Shown: positions 1 to 7,998 of the stretch, piece after piece
Layout: every line of letters begins with the position of its first letter
Numbering within the stretch: the stretch's first letter is position 1
Notes under the pieces: generated by a model
Told to the model about the DNA's origin: nothing
What the model saw: the letters and a program-made list of their open reading frames with translations, nothing else
Database searches by the model: none
Position numbers and translations under genes: made by a program
DNA from: an uncultured bacterium
GTDB taxonomy: Bacteria > Eisenbacteria > RBG-16-71-46 > CAIMUX01
Assembly: GCA_946886185.1 (NCBI GenBank)
Contig: CAMPIC010000003.1
Span: 1 to 18,943, forward strand
Length of the DNA: 18,943 nucleotides
Reading direction: 5' to 3'

Positions 1-263
1 CCCACGATCGCACCGAGGTGCACTTCGACTATTTCTACGAGGACGTGTCGACGCAGCAAGCGCGGGCTCGGATCGAGGCGGACATCGAATACAGCGATCG
101 CATCCAGCAGGAAGACGTGGAAATCTGCGAGCTCGTGCAGCAGCGCCTGGGGTCGCGGGCCTATCGGGAAGGTCGTTTCTCCGCCAAACGCGAGTCCGGA
201 GTTCATCACTTCCAGAACTTGCTGCGCGCCGCGTACGCCCGGGCGATGGAAGAGCGTCGCTGA
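1..263 (+). CDS. Rieske-type ring-hydroxylating oxygenase alpha subunit, C-terminal fragment (5' end outside window)
   Basis: The reading frame is open to the left edge and stops at TGA 261-263, so only about 87 C-terminal residues are visible. The visible part has the signature of the end of the SRPBCC catalytic domain of Rieske [2Fe-2S] ring-hydroxylating oxygenase alpha subunits (the family of choline monooxygenase-like and aromatic dioxygenase proteins). It shows an acidic HFDYFYED strand, a long helix with D-I-E-Y-S-D and V-Q-Q-E-D-V-E-like spacing (here IQQEDVEICELVQQRL), then SRAYREGRFS and a final GVHHFQNLL helix. Such enzymes insert oxygen using a mononuclear iron fed by the Rieske cluster. 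The Rieske domain and iron ligands lie outside the window, so the substrate cannot be inferred. A GTG at position 18 is an internal codon rather than a start, because the homology-like sequence continues upstream of it. Confidence 0.8.
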   Translation, partial: HDRTEVHFDYFYEDVSTQQARARIEADIEYSDRIQQEDVEICELVQQRLGSRAYREGRFSAKRESGVHHFQNLLRAAYARAMEERR

Positions 264-280
264 CCCGCGGGAAACAAAAC

Positions 281-316
281 GAAAGAGCCGGCATCCGTCA
301 GGACGCCGGCTCCTTC
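281..316. terminator. Bidirectional terminator-like hairpin between convergent genes
   Basis: The arms GAGCCGGC (285-292) and GCCGGCTC (305-312) pair perfectly. Inside them TCC (294-296) pairs with GGA (301-303) around a GTCA loop. Outside, GAA (281-283) pairs with TTC (314-316) across one mismatch. The A-rich left flank and the T-containing right flank let the same hairpin serve both strands. It lies between the stop of the oxygenase at 263 and the stop of the minus-strand gene at 337, which is where a shared intrinsic terminator is expected. The U-tract is short, so termination efficiency is uncertain. Confidence 0.7.
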
Positions 317-336
317 AAATCGTTCTCGGAGGCAGA

Positions 337-1053
337 CTAGCGATACAGGTTCTTGACCTTACCCCAAGTGGACTGGATCGTCGGCACCACCACTTCGCGG
401 TTTCCGAAGACCGCCTTCTCGATGTCGGTCGAAACCTGGACCTCGACGCACAGAGGCGTCGTGTTCTCATAGCCGTCCTGCATGGTCTCGCAGACCGTGT
501 ACAGACCCGGCGGAATGAAGAACTTGCAGGTCACGCCATCTTCATCGGTGAAGTCGCACTCTTCGTGGCCATCGGGGAAGGTGAAGCAGATTTCCCAGCC
601 CTCGGCCAGGTTCTCACCCTCGTCCATCACGCCGTTTCCGTTCGTGTCGATGAACTTGAAGGCGCAGATTCCGCTCGTCGCCGCGCCGGCCATGAGGAAG
701 CCCTCTCCGCCAGCCGCTTCGAGACCGTTCTCCACCGAGTAGTACTCGGCATTGTAGTGATACACACCGTCGACCGCGTCGGCGGGGGCGACCCAGTCGA
801 TGGCCCATTCGGTGTAGCCCGGCAGATCGACGGTGAAAACCACCGCGTCGCTCGGGTCAGTGATGGTCACGCGCAGAAAGTCCGGCGTCGATCCCTGTGT
901 CTCCACCCAACAACTGGCGGACATCGTCCCCCCTGGGTTGTCGACGTGGCCCGGAAGAGACGGGGTGAGCTCCCAGTTCATCGTGGCGGCGAATGCGCCT
1001 GACGAGCCGAGAAGAAGCAGGGATGCTGCGGAGGCGAGTATCTTTCGGGTCAT
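337..1053 (-). CDS. Secreted protein with SdrD_B-like (prealbumin-fold) domain and short C-terminal tail motif
   Basis: This is a 238-residue exported protein of unknown specific role. Residues 1-22 are a classical signal peptide (MTRKILAS, a leucine-rich core, cleavage after AFA). Residues 25-120 look like an all-beta, Ig-like region. Residues 131-218 match the SdrD_B / Cna-B-like repeat: a D-T-N-G-N-G-x-x-D-x-G-E calcium-loop-like motif (136-147), then TDEDG, then PPGLYTVCE, then FGN. Such domains are structural stalks or adhesin modules. The protein ends in TWGKVKNLYR, a tail outside the domain. The ATG at 1053 was chosen because GGAG sits 7 bases upstream (complement of 1061-1064) and the signal peptide begins there. 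The longer frame to 1161 adds an arginine-rich, non-secretory N-terminus. The gene is divergent from the YyaL-type gene. Domain calls are by pattern; the function as a surface or extracellular structural protein is inference. Confidence 0.8.
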   Translation of the reverse strand: MTRKILASAASLLLLGSSGAFAATMNWELTPSLPGHVDNPGGTMSASCWVETQGSTPDFLRVTITDPSDAVVFTVDLPGYTEWAIDWVAPADAVDGVYHYNAEYYSVENGLEAAGGEGFLMAGAATSGICAFKFIDTNGNGVMDEGENLAEGWEICFTFPDGHEECDFTDEDGVTCKFFIPPGLYTVCETMQDGYENTTPLCVEVQVSTDIEKAVFGNREVVVPTIQSTWGKVKNLYR

Positions 1054-1152
1054 AGGACGTCTCCGATTCCAGTGATCGTTCCTTGATGCACACTCCTCCC
1101 TTTCGAGAGGTAACTGGAGGGTGCAGGGGGACGGCCTGACCCAACGCGCAAG

Positions 1153-1180
1153 AGCATACAATAAGGTCGGCCGGCTTCAA
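1153..1180 (-). promoter_or_regulatory. Candidate sigma70-like promoter for the SdrD_B-domain gene
   Basis: On the minus strand a TTGAAG (complement of 1175-1180) is followed 16 bases later by TATGCT (complement of 1153-1158). These match the -35 and -10 consensus at four of six positions or better, and stand out in this GC-rich DNA. Transcription would begin near 1146 and give a 5' leader of roughly 90 bases. This is a motif match only. Confidence 0.4.
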
Positions 1181-1336
1181 ACGCTTTTTCATTTTGGCGG
1201 ACGATTTTCTCCCTCCGGGAGATTCCCAGGCCGACCTCACAAATTTTCCGACTGCGGCTGGCCCAGCAACTATCCAGTTAACTATATGTGGAACAATAGC
1301 TTGTGTGGCAACGCCCGGTGCGGGGTGGCAAACTTT

Positions 1337-1367
1337 GGACGGTCCCCCCCGTGAGGGAGCTCCGTCC
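1337..1367. promoter_or_regulatory. Imperfect hairpin upstream of the YyaL-type gene
   Basis: GGACGG (1337-1342) pairs with CCGTCC (1362-1367), and TCCC (1343-1346) pairs with GGGA (1355-1358) around an eight-base loop, leaving a three-base bulge on one side. It lies upstream of the candidate plus-strand -10 element, so it might be the terminator of an upstream transcript or an operator. No T-tract follows it. Its role is unknown. Confidence 0.35.
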
Positions 1368-1409
1368 AGCGCCCCTGTGCGCCGATGCCCGGCCCCTCAG
1401 CCGATCGCG

Positions 1410-1418
1410 TGGTATGCT
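1410..1418 (+). promoter_or_regulatory. Candidate extended -10 promoter for the YyaL-GH9 operon
   Basis: TGG directly followed by TATGCT (1413-1418) fits an extended -10 element (TGn plus a TATAAT-like hexamer). No good -35 is visible, as is usual for extended -10 promoters. A start near 1425 would give a leader of about 130 bases containing the 1470-1495 hairpin. The same hexamer, TATGCT, occurs in the candidate promoter of the divergent gene. Confidence 0.35.
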
Positions 1419-1469
1419 GCCTGCTCTTCGGCCCCACCGGGACTGGCAACGCCCTGTTTCATCGACGAA

Positions 1470-1495
1470 GCAGCGGGCTCCACTCAGCCCGCTGC
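1470..1495 (+). promoter_or_regulatory. Perfect 10-bp hairpin in the leader of the YyaL-type gene
   Basis: GCAGCGGGCT (1470-1479) and AGCCCGCTGC (1486-1495) are exact inverse complements around a six-base loop. It is followed by ATTCTCGGGTTTC rather than a clean T-tract. It sits 58 bases before the ATG at 1554. It could be an attenuator, a transcript-stabilising structure or a weak intrinsic terminator. No riboswitch family is recognisable. Confidence 0.5.
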
Positions 1496-1553
1496 ATTCT
1501 CGGGTTTCACTCGGCGGACTTCACACGCTCGGGCTCTCTCGGAAGGACATCGC

Positions 1554-3818
1554 ATGGAACGCCCCCCCATCGCTGGTAGCGGCTTGGTAGGACCGGATGG
1601 CGAGCCGATTCGGTCCGCCCCCCGCGCGAACCGCCTGGCCGCCGAGACCTCTCCCTACCTGCTCCAGCACGCCCACAACCCAGTGGATTGGTATCCGTGG
1701 GGACCCGAGGCGTTCGAGCGCGCTCGTCGCGAGGACAAGCCGATCTTTCTCTCGATCGGGTACGCCGCCTGCCACTGGTGTCATGTCATGGAGCGGGAGT
1801 CGTTCGAGAACGAGACGATCGCGCAGCTCATGAACCAGGAGTTCGTGAACGTCAAGGTCGACCGGGAAGAGCGTCCGGATGTCGACGACATCTATATGGC
1901 CTCGGTGCAGATGATCTCGGGACAGGGCGGATGGCCGATGAGCGTCTTCCTGACTCCGGACCTGCGCCCATTTTATGCGGGGACCTATTTCCCTCCCGAG
2001 GATCGCTATGGGCGTCCCGGGTTCCCCCGTCTCCTCGCCGCTCTCGCCCAGGCGTATCGAGAGCGCCGTGAGGAAGTCGAAGCAGGGGCCTCCCAGATCG
2101 TTCGCCATCTGGAGGCGATGTCGCGCACTCCTGCAGGCGATGAATCCGAGGCCCGGGAAGAGTCAGCGGCGGGGGAAGGATCCCTCACGATGGATCTGGT
2201 GAGGCGGGCGGTGCACGAGCTGCAGGCCTCCTTCGATCCCCGGAACGGTGGCTTCGGGGCCGCTCCGAAGTTCCCGCATGCGATGGCGCTCCAACTCCTG
2301 TTGCGCCACCACCAGCGCGAAGGGTCTTCAGGACAGCACCGCGAAGGCCTCCCCATGGTCACGACGACTTTGGATCACATGGCTGCGGGCGGGATCTACG
2401 ACCATCTCGGCGGCGGCTTCCATCGCTACTCGGTCACCGAGGACTGGTTGGTCCCGCATTTCGAGAAGATGCTCTACGACCAGGCGCTTCTCGTCAGCGC
2501 GTACGTCGAAGGTTGGCAAGTGACGGGCGATCCGAGCTACGGGCGGGTCATCCGCGAGACGATCGAGTATGTGCTGCGTGATCTCGGGGATCCGAACGGC
2601 GCCTTCTACTCCAGCGAAGATGCGGACAGCGAAGGAGAGGAGGGGAAGTTCTACGTTTGGACGCTCGAGGAAGCCGCCGCGATCCTGACCGAGGAGGAGC
2701 TCTCCCTCTTCGCGCGTGCCTATGATCTCGATGAGGTGGGCAATTTCGAGGGAAGCACGATCCTCGAGCGCCGGCTCACTCCCGCCACCTTGGTGGAGCG
2801 AGGCTATGGAGCCGGACGCTCCGAACGGGAAGTCGCGGATCTGTTGGAGCGGGCTCGCGCCAAGCTGCTGGAGGCGCGATCGCGACGCATTCGACCGGCG
2901 CGCGACGAAAAGATCCTCACCGCCTGGAATGCCTGGATGATCTCGGCGCTGGCGCGCGCGGGGAGGTCGCTCGATGAGCCGCGTTTCCGCGAGGCCGCCG
3001 TTCGCGCGGGAGAGTTCCTCTGGGACACGATGCGCATCGACGGAGTGGTCCATCGGGTGCACAAGGATGGTCGCACCCGCATCGCCGGATATCTCGAGGA
3101 CTACGCCGGGTTCGTCCAGGCTGCGATCGATCTCTACGAGGCGACGTTCGACGCGCGATGGCTCGAGCGCGCGGTCGAGCTGGCGGAGTCGATGCGAGCG
3201 GAGTTCGAAGACGAGGCGGATGGAGGCTTCCACCTCACGAGCGATCGGCACGACGGCCTGATCGTCCGTCTCAAGACCGCGCAGGATTCCAGCACTCCTT
3301 CCGGAAATTCGATGGCCGCGACGGCGCTGCTCCGGCTGGCGAGCTTGACAGGGCGCGCCGACTTCGAAACGAGCGCGCATCGGACGCTTCTGGCGTTCCG
3401 CGATCCGATGGAGCAGGTTCCGGCCGCGTTCCACCAGATGCTGCTCGCGCTGGATCACTGGCTCGGGCCGCGCGTGGAGGTCGTATTGGCAGGCTCGCTG
3501 GAGAGCGAACAGGGACGCGCGCTCCGCAACACCGTGGATCGCGCGTTCCTCCCTCGATCCGTCGTTGCATACGCAGGAGCAGAGGTTGCACAGCGGGACC
3601 GCGCGGACCACGCGGTCGCGGCGGGCAGTGCGGGAGGCGCGGCGCGCAGGGCGGACTCAACGAGCACGGACCCTACGGCATTGGCTCCGGAGCTCCTGGC
3701 GGGCAAGGCGCCGGTCGGCGGAATGCCCGCGGTCTACGTCTGCCGAGATTTCACCTGTGACGCCCCATGCACCGATGCCGAGGAGTTGCGCCGCATCCTG
3801 GAGAGGGGGCCTGCATGA
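1554..3818 (+). CDS. YyaL/SPATA20-type protein: DUF255 thioredoxin domain plus six-hairpin (alpha/alpha) domain
   Basis: This 754-residue, probably cytosolic protein (no signal peptide) belongs to the highly conserved YyaL / spermatogenesis-associated-protein-20 family. Residues 26-50 hold the family hallmark ([21 protein letters not shown]). A thioredoxin-like domain follows, with CHWC at 73-76 and the [10 protein letters not shown] and [12 protein letters not shown] motifs. After a charged linker, the remainder shows the repeated [11 protein letters not shown] and [10 protein letters not shown] motifs of the six-hairpin-glycosidase-like fold. The C-terminus keeps the family VCRDFTC motif. 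The biochemical function of the family is not established; redox and sugar-related roles have been proposed from the folds. The ATG at 1554 is preceded by GGAAGGA six bases upstream and fits the family N-terminus, whereas the frame from 1194 adds about 120 residues of non-conserved sequence. The stop overlaps the start of the GH9 gene. Confidence 0.93.
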   Translation: MERPPIAGSGLVGPDGEPIRSAPRANRLAAETSPYLLQHAHNPVDWYPWGPEAFERARREDKPIFLSIGYAACHWCHVMERESFENETIAQLMNQEFVNVKVDREERPDVDDIYMASVQMISGQGGWPMSVFLTPDLRPFYAGTYFPPEDRYGRPGFPRLLAALAQAYRERREEVEAGASQIVRHLEAMSRTPAGDESEAREESAAGEGSLTMDLVRRAVHELQASFDPRNGGFGAAPKFPHAMALQLLLRHHQREGSSGQHREGLPMVTTTLDHMAAGGIYDHLGGGFHRYSVTEDWLVPHFEKMLYDQALLVSAYVEGWQVTGDPSYGRVIRETIEYVLRDLGDPNGAFYSSEDADSEGEEGKFYVWTLEEAAAILTEEELSLFARAYDLDEVGNFEGSTILERRLTPATLVERGYGAGRSEREVADLLERARAKLLEARSRRIRPARDEKILTAWNAWMISALARAGRSLDEPRFREAAVRAGEFLWDTMRIDGVVHRVHKDGRTRIAGYLEDYAGFVQAAIDLYEATFDARWLERAVELAESMRAEFEDEADGGFHLTSDRHDGLIVRLKTAQDSSTPSGNSMAATALLRLASLTGRADFETSAHRTLLAFRDPMEQVPAAFHQMLLALDHWLGPRVEVVLAGSLESEQGRALRNTVDRAFLPRSVVAYAGAEVAQRDRADHAVAAGSAGGAARRADSTSTDPTALAPELLAGKAPVGGMPAVYVCRDFTCDAPCTDAEELRRILERGPA

Positions 3819-6103
3819 TCGCATCCACCCTCGCGCAACGACTCCCGCACCGGGAGTTGTCGCATCTGGCGCCGCGACTCTCGCCGCGTCTTCTGCGGCC
3901 ATGTTCTACGCGCCTCGCACTCATTCTGGTCGCGGGCGCAATCGTCGCTGCTCAGGCTCACGCTGCGCCGGGTGTCGTCGACGATCATCTCAAGGTGGAT
4001 CAGTTCGGGTACCGTCCCGATGCGCAGAAGGTCGCGGTGATCAGCGATCCGGTAATCGGATACAACGCGGGCGACAGCTTCACGCCGGGCGTCACGTATC
4101 AAGTGCGCCGATGGAGCGACGATGTCTCGGTGTTCGCGGGAGCCGTGTCGCAGTGGCGATCGGGCCAGGTGCACGGACAGTCGGGAGATCGCGTCTACCG
4201 ATTCGATTTCTCCGCCGTGACGCAGCCGGGACTTTATTACCTCTACGATCCGGCGAACGACGTGGGCTCGTTCCCGTTCATGATCGGAGCCGAGGTGTAC
4301 GGCTCGGTTCTTCGAGACGCGCTCCGGACCTACTACTACCAGCGCTGCGGAGTCGCCAAGGCGATCCCGTACGCAGAAGCGGATTGGGCCGACCCGCAAC
4401 CGTGTCACATCGGTCCGCAACAAGATCTGGATTGCCGATCGGTGCTCGATCCTTCTCCCGCGACCTCACGCGATCTCTCGGGCGGCTGGCACGATGCCGG
4501 GGACTACAACAAGTACATCAACTTCGCCGATGAAGTGCTGCATGCCTTGCTCAGCTCGTGTGAGGAAGCCCCGGAAGCGTTCTCTGACGATGCAGGACTT
4601 CCGGAATCGGGAAACGGGATCCCCGATCTCCTCGACGAGGTGCGTTACGAGCTGGATTGGTTCGCGAAGATGCAGCTCGCCGACGGTCGTCTCCTGCACA
4701 AGGTGTCCGTGACCGGTTTCGAAAGCGCGAGCCCGCCGAGCGACGACGATGCGCCCCGCCGGTACGCGCCTCCGACTGCATCCGCCACCATCTCTGGATG
4801 TGCTGCCTTCGCGCATGGATCGATCGTGTTCGGCAAGCCGGGCGATCCCGCGAGCCAAATCTATGCAAACCAGCTGGAGGCGCGCGCCGAGCTGGCCTGG
4901 TCATGGCTGGCCGCGCATCCGGAGCAGATTCCTTCCTCCTATGACAACGCCGGCTTCTCCAATGCGTCCGCGGAGGATTCCGCGTACGAGCAAATGGCGA
5001 ACCTCGTAGTGGCCGCGATCTACCTCTATGGCCGCACCGGCGAGTCGGTCTACCGGAGCTACGTCGATGCGCACTATTCCGAGACGCATCTGATGGAGTG
5101 GCATTACGCGTACGAGTTCGAATCGCAGATCCAGGACGCCATGCTTTATTACACCATCCTGCCGGGTGCGACCGCCTCGGTCGTCGCGGACATCCTGGAC
5201 GCATACGCGGATGGGTCCGCCGCTTACGTCAACGATTGGGACCAGGAAGTGGATCCGTACCGCGCTCCGCTGCTCGACGGCCACTACGTGTGGGGGAGCA
5301 ATCGCGTCAAAGCCCAGAAGGGATCGATCTACGCGAACCGGATCGTGTACGGGATCGACCCCGCCTCGCACCAGTCATGCGAGGAGGCGATGGAGGGGTT
5401 CCTCCATTACCTCCATGGAGTGAATCCTCTTGCGGTCGTCTATCTGAGCAACATGAACGGACGAGGGGCGGAGCAGTCTGTTCCCCAGTTCTATCACGGA
5501 TGGTTCGCGGACGGGACGGTGTGGGACAACGTCGAGGAGGATCCGTTCGGACCAGCGCCCGGATTCGTGCCGGGTGGTCCGAATCCGCACTACGCGCCCG
5601 ATGGCGCGTACGAGGGGCCGCCGATCGAGCCTCCTCAGAATCAGCCGATGCAGAAGTCCTATCGCTCCTGGAATACGAGCTGGCCGGAGAACTCGTGGGA
5701 AGTGACCGAGAACTCCATCACCTATCAAGCGGCGTACATCAAGCTGCTCTCGAAGTTCGCCGGTTCGTCCGGGACGTCGCACGTTCCTGGATTCGACCCT
5801 TCCGATCCCGGATCCGGTCCGCGGTCGAATGCGTGGGAGCGGGAAGATCCATTGCGACTCTCGGTGCATCCCAACCCAAGCGTCGACCGCACCACGATCT
5901 CGTTCGAGATTCCGTATGAAGAAGATGCGATCGTGCGCGTGCTCGATGCCGTCGGTCGTGAAGTGGCGCTGCTGGGAACACGGCATGGTAGCGGACGCCA
6001 CGAACTCACGCTCGACACCCGCTCATTCACCGCCGGCGTCTACTGGCTGGAGATCAAGTCAGGAGCGCGCTCGTCGACTCGTTCCTTCACCGTCATCCGG
6101 TGA
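3815..6103 (+). CDS. Secreted GH9 endoglucanase with C-terminal sorting (FlgD-Ig/T9SS-type) domain
   Basis: This is a 762-residue secreted glycoside hydrolase family 9 enzyme, expected to cleave beta-1,4-glucans (cellulose or related polymers) by inversion. Domains in order are: a signal peptide with an unusually long basic n-region (cleavage after AHA, about residue 50); a CelD-type N-terminal Ig-like domain (about 54-155, starting [11 protein letters not shown]); a GH9 alpha/alpha barrel (about 163-650); and a C-terminal beta-sandwich (about 680-762) beginning [18 protein letters not shown]. The barrel contains [12 protein letters not shown], with D227 and D230 as water-positioning and base residues, and a C-terminal VTEN, where E632 fits the catalytic acid. 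The C-terminal domain resembles those that direct export and surface anchoring. The ATG at 3815 was chosen because it overlaps the preceding stop (ATGA) and has GGAGAGGGG just upstream. The alternative start at 3767 only lengthens the signal peptide. Co-translation with the YyaL-type protein is likely. Confidence 0.92.
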   Translation: MIASTLAQRLPHRELSHLAPRLSPRLLRPCSTRLALILVAGAIVAAQAHAAPGVVDDHLKVDQFGYRPDAQKVAVISDPVIGYNAGDSFTPGVTYQVRRWSDDVSVFAGAVSQWRSGQVHGQSGDRVYRFDFSAVTQPGLYYLYDPANDVGSFPFMIGAEVYGSVLRDALRTYYYQRCGVAKAIPYAEADWADPQPCHIGPQQDLDCRSVLDPSPATSRDLSGGWHDAGDYNKYINFADEVLHALLSSCEEAPEAFSDDAGLPESGNGIPDLLDEVRYELDWFAKMQLADGRLLHKVSVTGFESASPPSDDDAPRRYAPPTASATISGCAAFAHGSIVFGKPGDPASQIYANQLEARAELAWSWLAAHPEQIPSSYDNAGFSNASAEDSAYEQMANLVVAAIYLYGRTGESVYRSYVDAHYSETHLMEWHYAYEFESQIQDAMLYYTILPGATASVVADILDAYADGSAAYVNDWDQEVDPYRAPLLDGHYVWGSNRVKAQKGSIYANRIVYGIDPASHQSCEEAMEGFLHYLHGVNPLAVVYLSNMNGRGAEQSVPQFYHGWFADGTVWDNVEEDPFGPAPGFVPGGPNPHYAPDGAYEGPPIEPPQNQPMQKSYRSWNTSWPENSWEVTENSITYQAAYIKLLSKFAGSSGTSHVPGFDPSDPGSGPRSNAWEREDPLRLSVHPNPSVDRTTISFEIPYEEDAIVRVLDAVGREVALLGTRHGSGRHELTLDTRSFTAGVYWLEIKSGARSSTRSFTVIR

Positions 6104-6106
6104 GGG

Positions 6107-6907
6107 CTACTTCAGCAGGCGGCGGCGCAGCAGCACGACGGAGAGCCCGGTGAGCAGGAATCCGAACACCACCAGATAGGCCACGTTCCAGATCCAATAT
6201 GGGGGAACCATTCCCAGGCACGCTCCCCGGACCAGATAGGAGACGTGGGTCAGCGGGAGGCACATCGCAATCGCGGTGGCCCATCCCGGGAGGATGTCGA
6301 TCGGGAAGAAGGTCCCGCTGAAGAGGAACATCGGGAAAATCACCACGAAGATGGGGACGTTGAAGGTCTCGATGGTGGGAGAGATCGCGGTCACGATCAG
6401 TCCGAGCGCGGAAAAGAGCAAACCTCCCAGAAGCGCGATCGCGATCACGAGCAGGCCGCTGGGCCAATGCACCAGCCCGAACAGCGACATCATCGCCAGC
6501 ATCAAGACGGCGGCGATCAGCGATTTGGACGCGCCCCAGAGCCACTCGCCCGCGATCAGATCCTCCGCCTGCAAGGGGGTGGCGACGATCGCTTCGAAGG
6601 TCCGCTGGTAGTACATGCGGATGAACGACGCATAGGTGGTCTCGAAGAATGCCCAGAACATCACCGCGACCGCGATCACTCCCGGAAACATGAACTGGAG
6701 ATAGCTGAGGACGGCGCCCTGATACTCGATGTCTCCGACGAGACGCCCCATTCCGACCCCGAACGCCAGCACGTAGAGCACCGGTTCGAGCAGAGGCGGA
6801 AGGAAGTTGGTCTTCCAGGTGGTGCGGTAGACCTCGAGGTCGCGCATCCACACTTTCCAGGCGCGGTAGGAGACGTTTCCGAACACGGCGGTCCACGGAT
6901 TGGCCAT
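6107..6907 (-). CDS. ABC-2 type exporter permease (NodJ/DrrB-like)
   Basis: This 266-residue polytopic inner-membrane protein is of the ABC-2 permease family. After a basic N-terminal amphipathic segment it shows an LEPVLYVLAFGVGMG helix, about six membrane segments in total, the family motif RTFEAIVATPLQAEDLIAGEW in the first cytoplasmic region, and the FLFSGTFFPIDILPGW segment before the penultimate helix. It should pair with the adjacent ATPase to export a lipid, polysaccharide, drug or other hydrophobic substrate; the sequence does not say which. The ATG at 6907 follows the ATPase stop by 4 bases, and its ribosome binding site (GGGAG) overlaps the last codons of the ATPase, indicating coupling. 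Longer frames simply run antisense-like through the ATPase gene. Its stop lies 3 bases from the stop of the convergent GH9 gene. Confidence 0.92.
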   Translation of the reverse strand: MANPWTAVFGNVSYRAWKVWMRDLEVYRTTWKTNFLPPLLEPVLYVLAFGVGMGRLVGDIEYQGAVLSYLQFMFPGVIAVAVMFWAFFETTYASFIRMYYQRTFEAIVATPLQAEDLIAGEWLWGASKSLIAAVLMLAMMSLFGLVHWPSGLLVIAIALLGGLLFSALGLIVTAISPTIETFNVPIFVVIFPMFLFSGTFFPIDILPGWATAIAMCLPLTHVSYLVRGACLGMVPPYWIWNVAYLVVFGFLLTGLSVVLLRRRLLK

Positions 6908-6911
6908 GCGT

Positions 6912-7823
6912 TTACTCCCGCAGCGAACGCCCGGCCCGAAGCAGGAACACGTCTTCGAGCGTGGCCTGCCGGATGAGCCGTTCCTGATCGGGCGCAATCT
7001 CCACGATGGAGCGCGCGATTTCCTCGCCGACCCTCTCGTAGAGATAGAGCCGCCCATCCTCTTCTTGGGCGATCCACTTTCGCTCCTCGACGAGATCTCG
7101 CACGCGGGGGTCGACATTCCAAATCTCGACCACGGAGGATCCGGCCTCCTGCGCGATGAGCGAGGCGGGCGTACCTTCGAGAAGCACGCGACCCTCGTCC
7201 ATCAGGATGACGCGATCGCACAGCTGGCTCGCCTCTTCCATGTAGTGGGTCGTGAGGAGGATGGTCACTCCTTCCTCGCGGAGCCGGCGCACCCGCTGCC
7301 AGATCAACTGGCGCGCTTGCGGATCGAGTCCGGTGGTGGGCTCGTCGAGGATGAGGAGCCGAGGGCGATTGAGCAGAGCGCGCGCCAGGACCAGGCGCCG
7401 CTTCATTCCGCCCGAAAGCGCCTCGATTCGGACCTTCGCCTTCTCCGTGAGCTGCATCATCGCGAGCAGCTCTTCCGAGCGCCGCTTCGCTTCTGCCCGG
7501 GGAATGTCGAAGTAGCGAGCCCAAACGAGCAGGTTCTTGAGGACGGTGAAGTCGGGATCGAGGTTGTTCTCCTGATGGCAGACGCCGATCTGCGCCTTCA
7601 CCTCGCGGGGATGCGTCTTCACGTTCAATCCGAAGACGCGCACGTCGCCCGAGGTGATGGGGAGAAAGCAGGCCACCATCTTGACGGTGGTGGTCTTTCC
7701 GGCGCCGTTCGGTCCGAGGACCCCGACGCATTCGCCGACGCGCACGGAGATGTCGACTCCGCGCACCGCCTGGACTTCGCCGTACTGCTTGGCCAACGCT
7801 TCGGTTTGAATCGCGAGCTCCAT
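6912..7823 (-). CDS. ABC transporter ATPase of the ABC-2 exporter
   Basis: This 303-residue ATP-binding subunit has all expected motifs: Walker A GPNGAGKTT (37-45), Q-loop Q84, signature LSGGM (136-140), Walker B LLILDE (156-161) and H-loop H193. The DPQARQLIWQRVRRL context and the C-terminal DVFLLRAGRSL are typical of drug/NodI/CcmA-like ABC-2 ATPases. About 80 residues after the core form a small regulatory C-terminal domain. It drives the adjacent permease. The start at 7823 gives the conventional family N-terminus (MELAIQTEALAKQYG). It has no Shine-Dalgarno, but a TATCCT hexamer lies 7 bases upstream, which suggests a leaderless transcript. An in-frame ATG at 7919 has an AGAAGG about nine bases upstream but would add 32 residues without family character and would overlap the divergent promoter region, so it is less likely. 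Confidence 0.93.
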   Translation of the reverse strand: MELAIQTEALAKQYGEVQAVRGVDISVRVGECVGVLGPNGAGKTTTVKMVACFLPITSGDVRVFGLNVKTHPREVKAQIGVCHQENNLDPDFTVLKNLLVWARYFDIPRAEAKRRSEELLAMMQLTEKAKVRIEALSGGMKRRLVLARALLNRPRLLILDEPTTGLDPQARQLIWQRVRRLREEGVTILLTTHYMEEASQLCDRVILMDEGRVLLEGTPASLIAQEAGSSVVEIWNVDPRVRDLVEERKWIAQEEDGRLYLYERVGEEIARSIVEIAPDQERLIRQATLEDVFLLRAGRSLRE

Positions 7824-7830
7824 CCGCGGG

Positions 7831-7836
7831 AGGATA
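7831..7836 (-). promoter_or_regulatory. Candidate -10 element for a leaderless ABC ATPase transcript
   Basis: The complement of 7831-7836 reads TATCCT, a -10-like hexamer. It ends 7 bases before the ATG at 7823, which would place the transcription start at or next to the A of the ATG. The sequence between carries no Shine-Dalgarno; it is pyrimidine-rich then CGCGG. A clear -35 is not visible. This is motif and spacing evidence only. Confidence 0.35.
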
Positions 7837-7998
7837 GCGAGACCGCCGTGCCAGCGCGAGCCCACCGCGCAGGTCGCGGCGGATTCTGCAACGGCCGTCC
7901 TCGCACCGCATGACTGCATGGGTGGAACCTTCTGGAGGTGCCCCGGACACTACGCCTCGGGTAGACTCTGCGGCCACGGACCGCGGATTGGAGGCGAT

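Larger units (their letters stand above)
1054..1553. other. 500-base divergent intergenic region; no convincing gene
   Basis: The region separates the minus-strand SdrD_B gene from the plus-strand YyaL-type gene. Short open frames here lack ribosome binding sites and recognisable protein character. What it holds is a minus-strand promoter candidate (1153-1180), a small perfect hairpin TCTCCC-TCC-GGGAGA (1208-1222), an AT-richer patch (about 1270-1310), a plus-strand extended -10 candidate (1410-1418) and two stronger hairpins (1337-1367 and 1470-1495). The local drop in GC and the density of hairpins fit a regulatory leader rather than coding DNA. Confidence 0.6.

Noticed and set aside
1054..1161. 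36-residue upstream extension of the SdrD_B protein
   Set aside because: It would bury the signal peptide behind a basic, cysteine-containing stretch and overlaps the candidate promoter; the ATG at 1053 has GGAG at good spacing.
1194..1553. 120-residue upstream extension of the YyaL-type protein
   Set aside because: Not family-like, no ribosome binding site at 1194, and it covers the promoter and hairpin region; the ATG at 1554 has a good Shine-Dalgarno.
2328..3611. 427-codon minus-strand open frame opposite the YyaL-type gene
   Set aside because: It lies wholly antisense to a strongly conserved gene, is arginine-rich without domain motifs, and is a codon-bias shadow common in GC-rich DNA.
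7824..7919. 32-residue upstream extension of the ABC ATPase from ATG 7919
   Set aside because: There is an AGAAGG upstream of it, but the added residues do not resemble ABC ATPase N-termini and they cover the candidate promoter. Kept only as an alternative start.
6676..7977. 433-codon minus-strand frame overlapping the ABC ATPase and permease
   Set aside because: It is another frame of the same strand through two well-identified genes, with low-complexity Arg/Ala/Ser composition.
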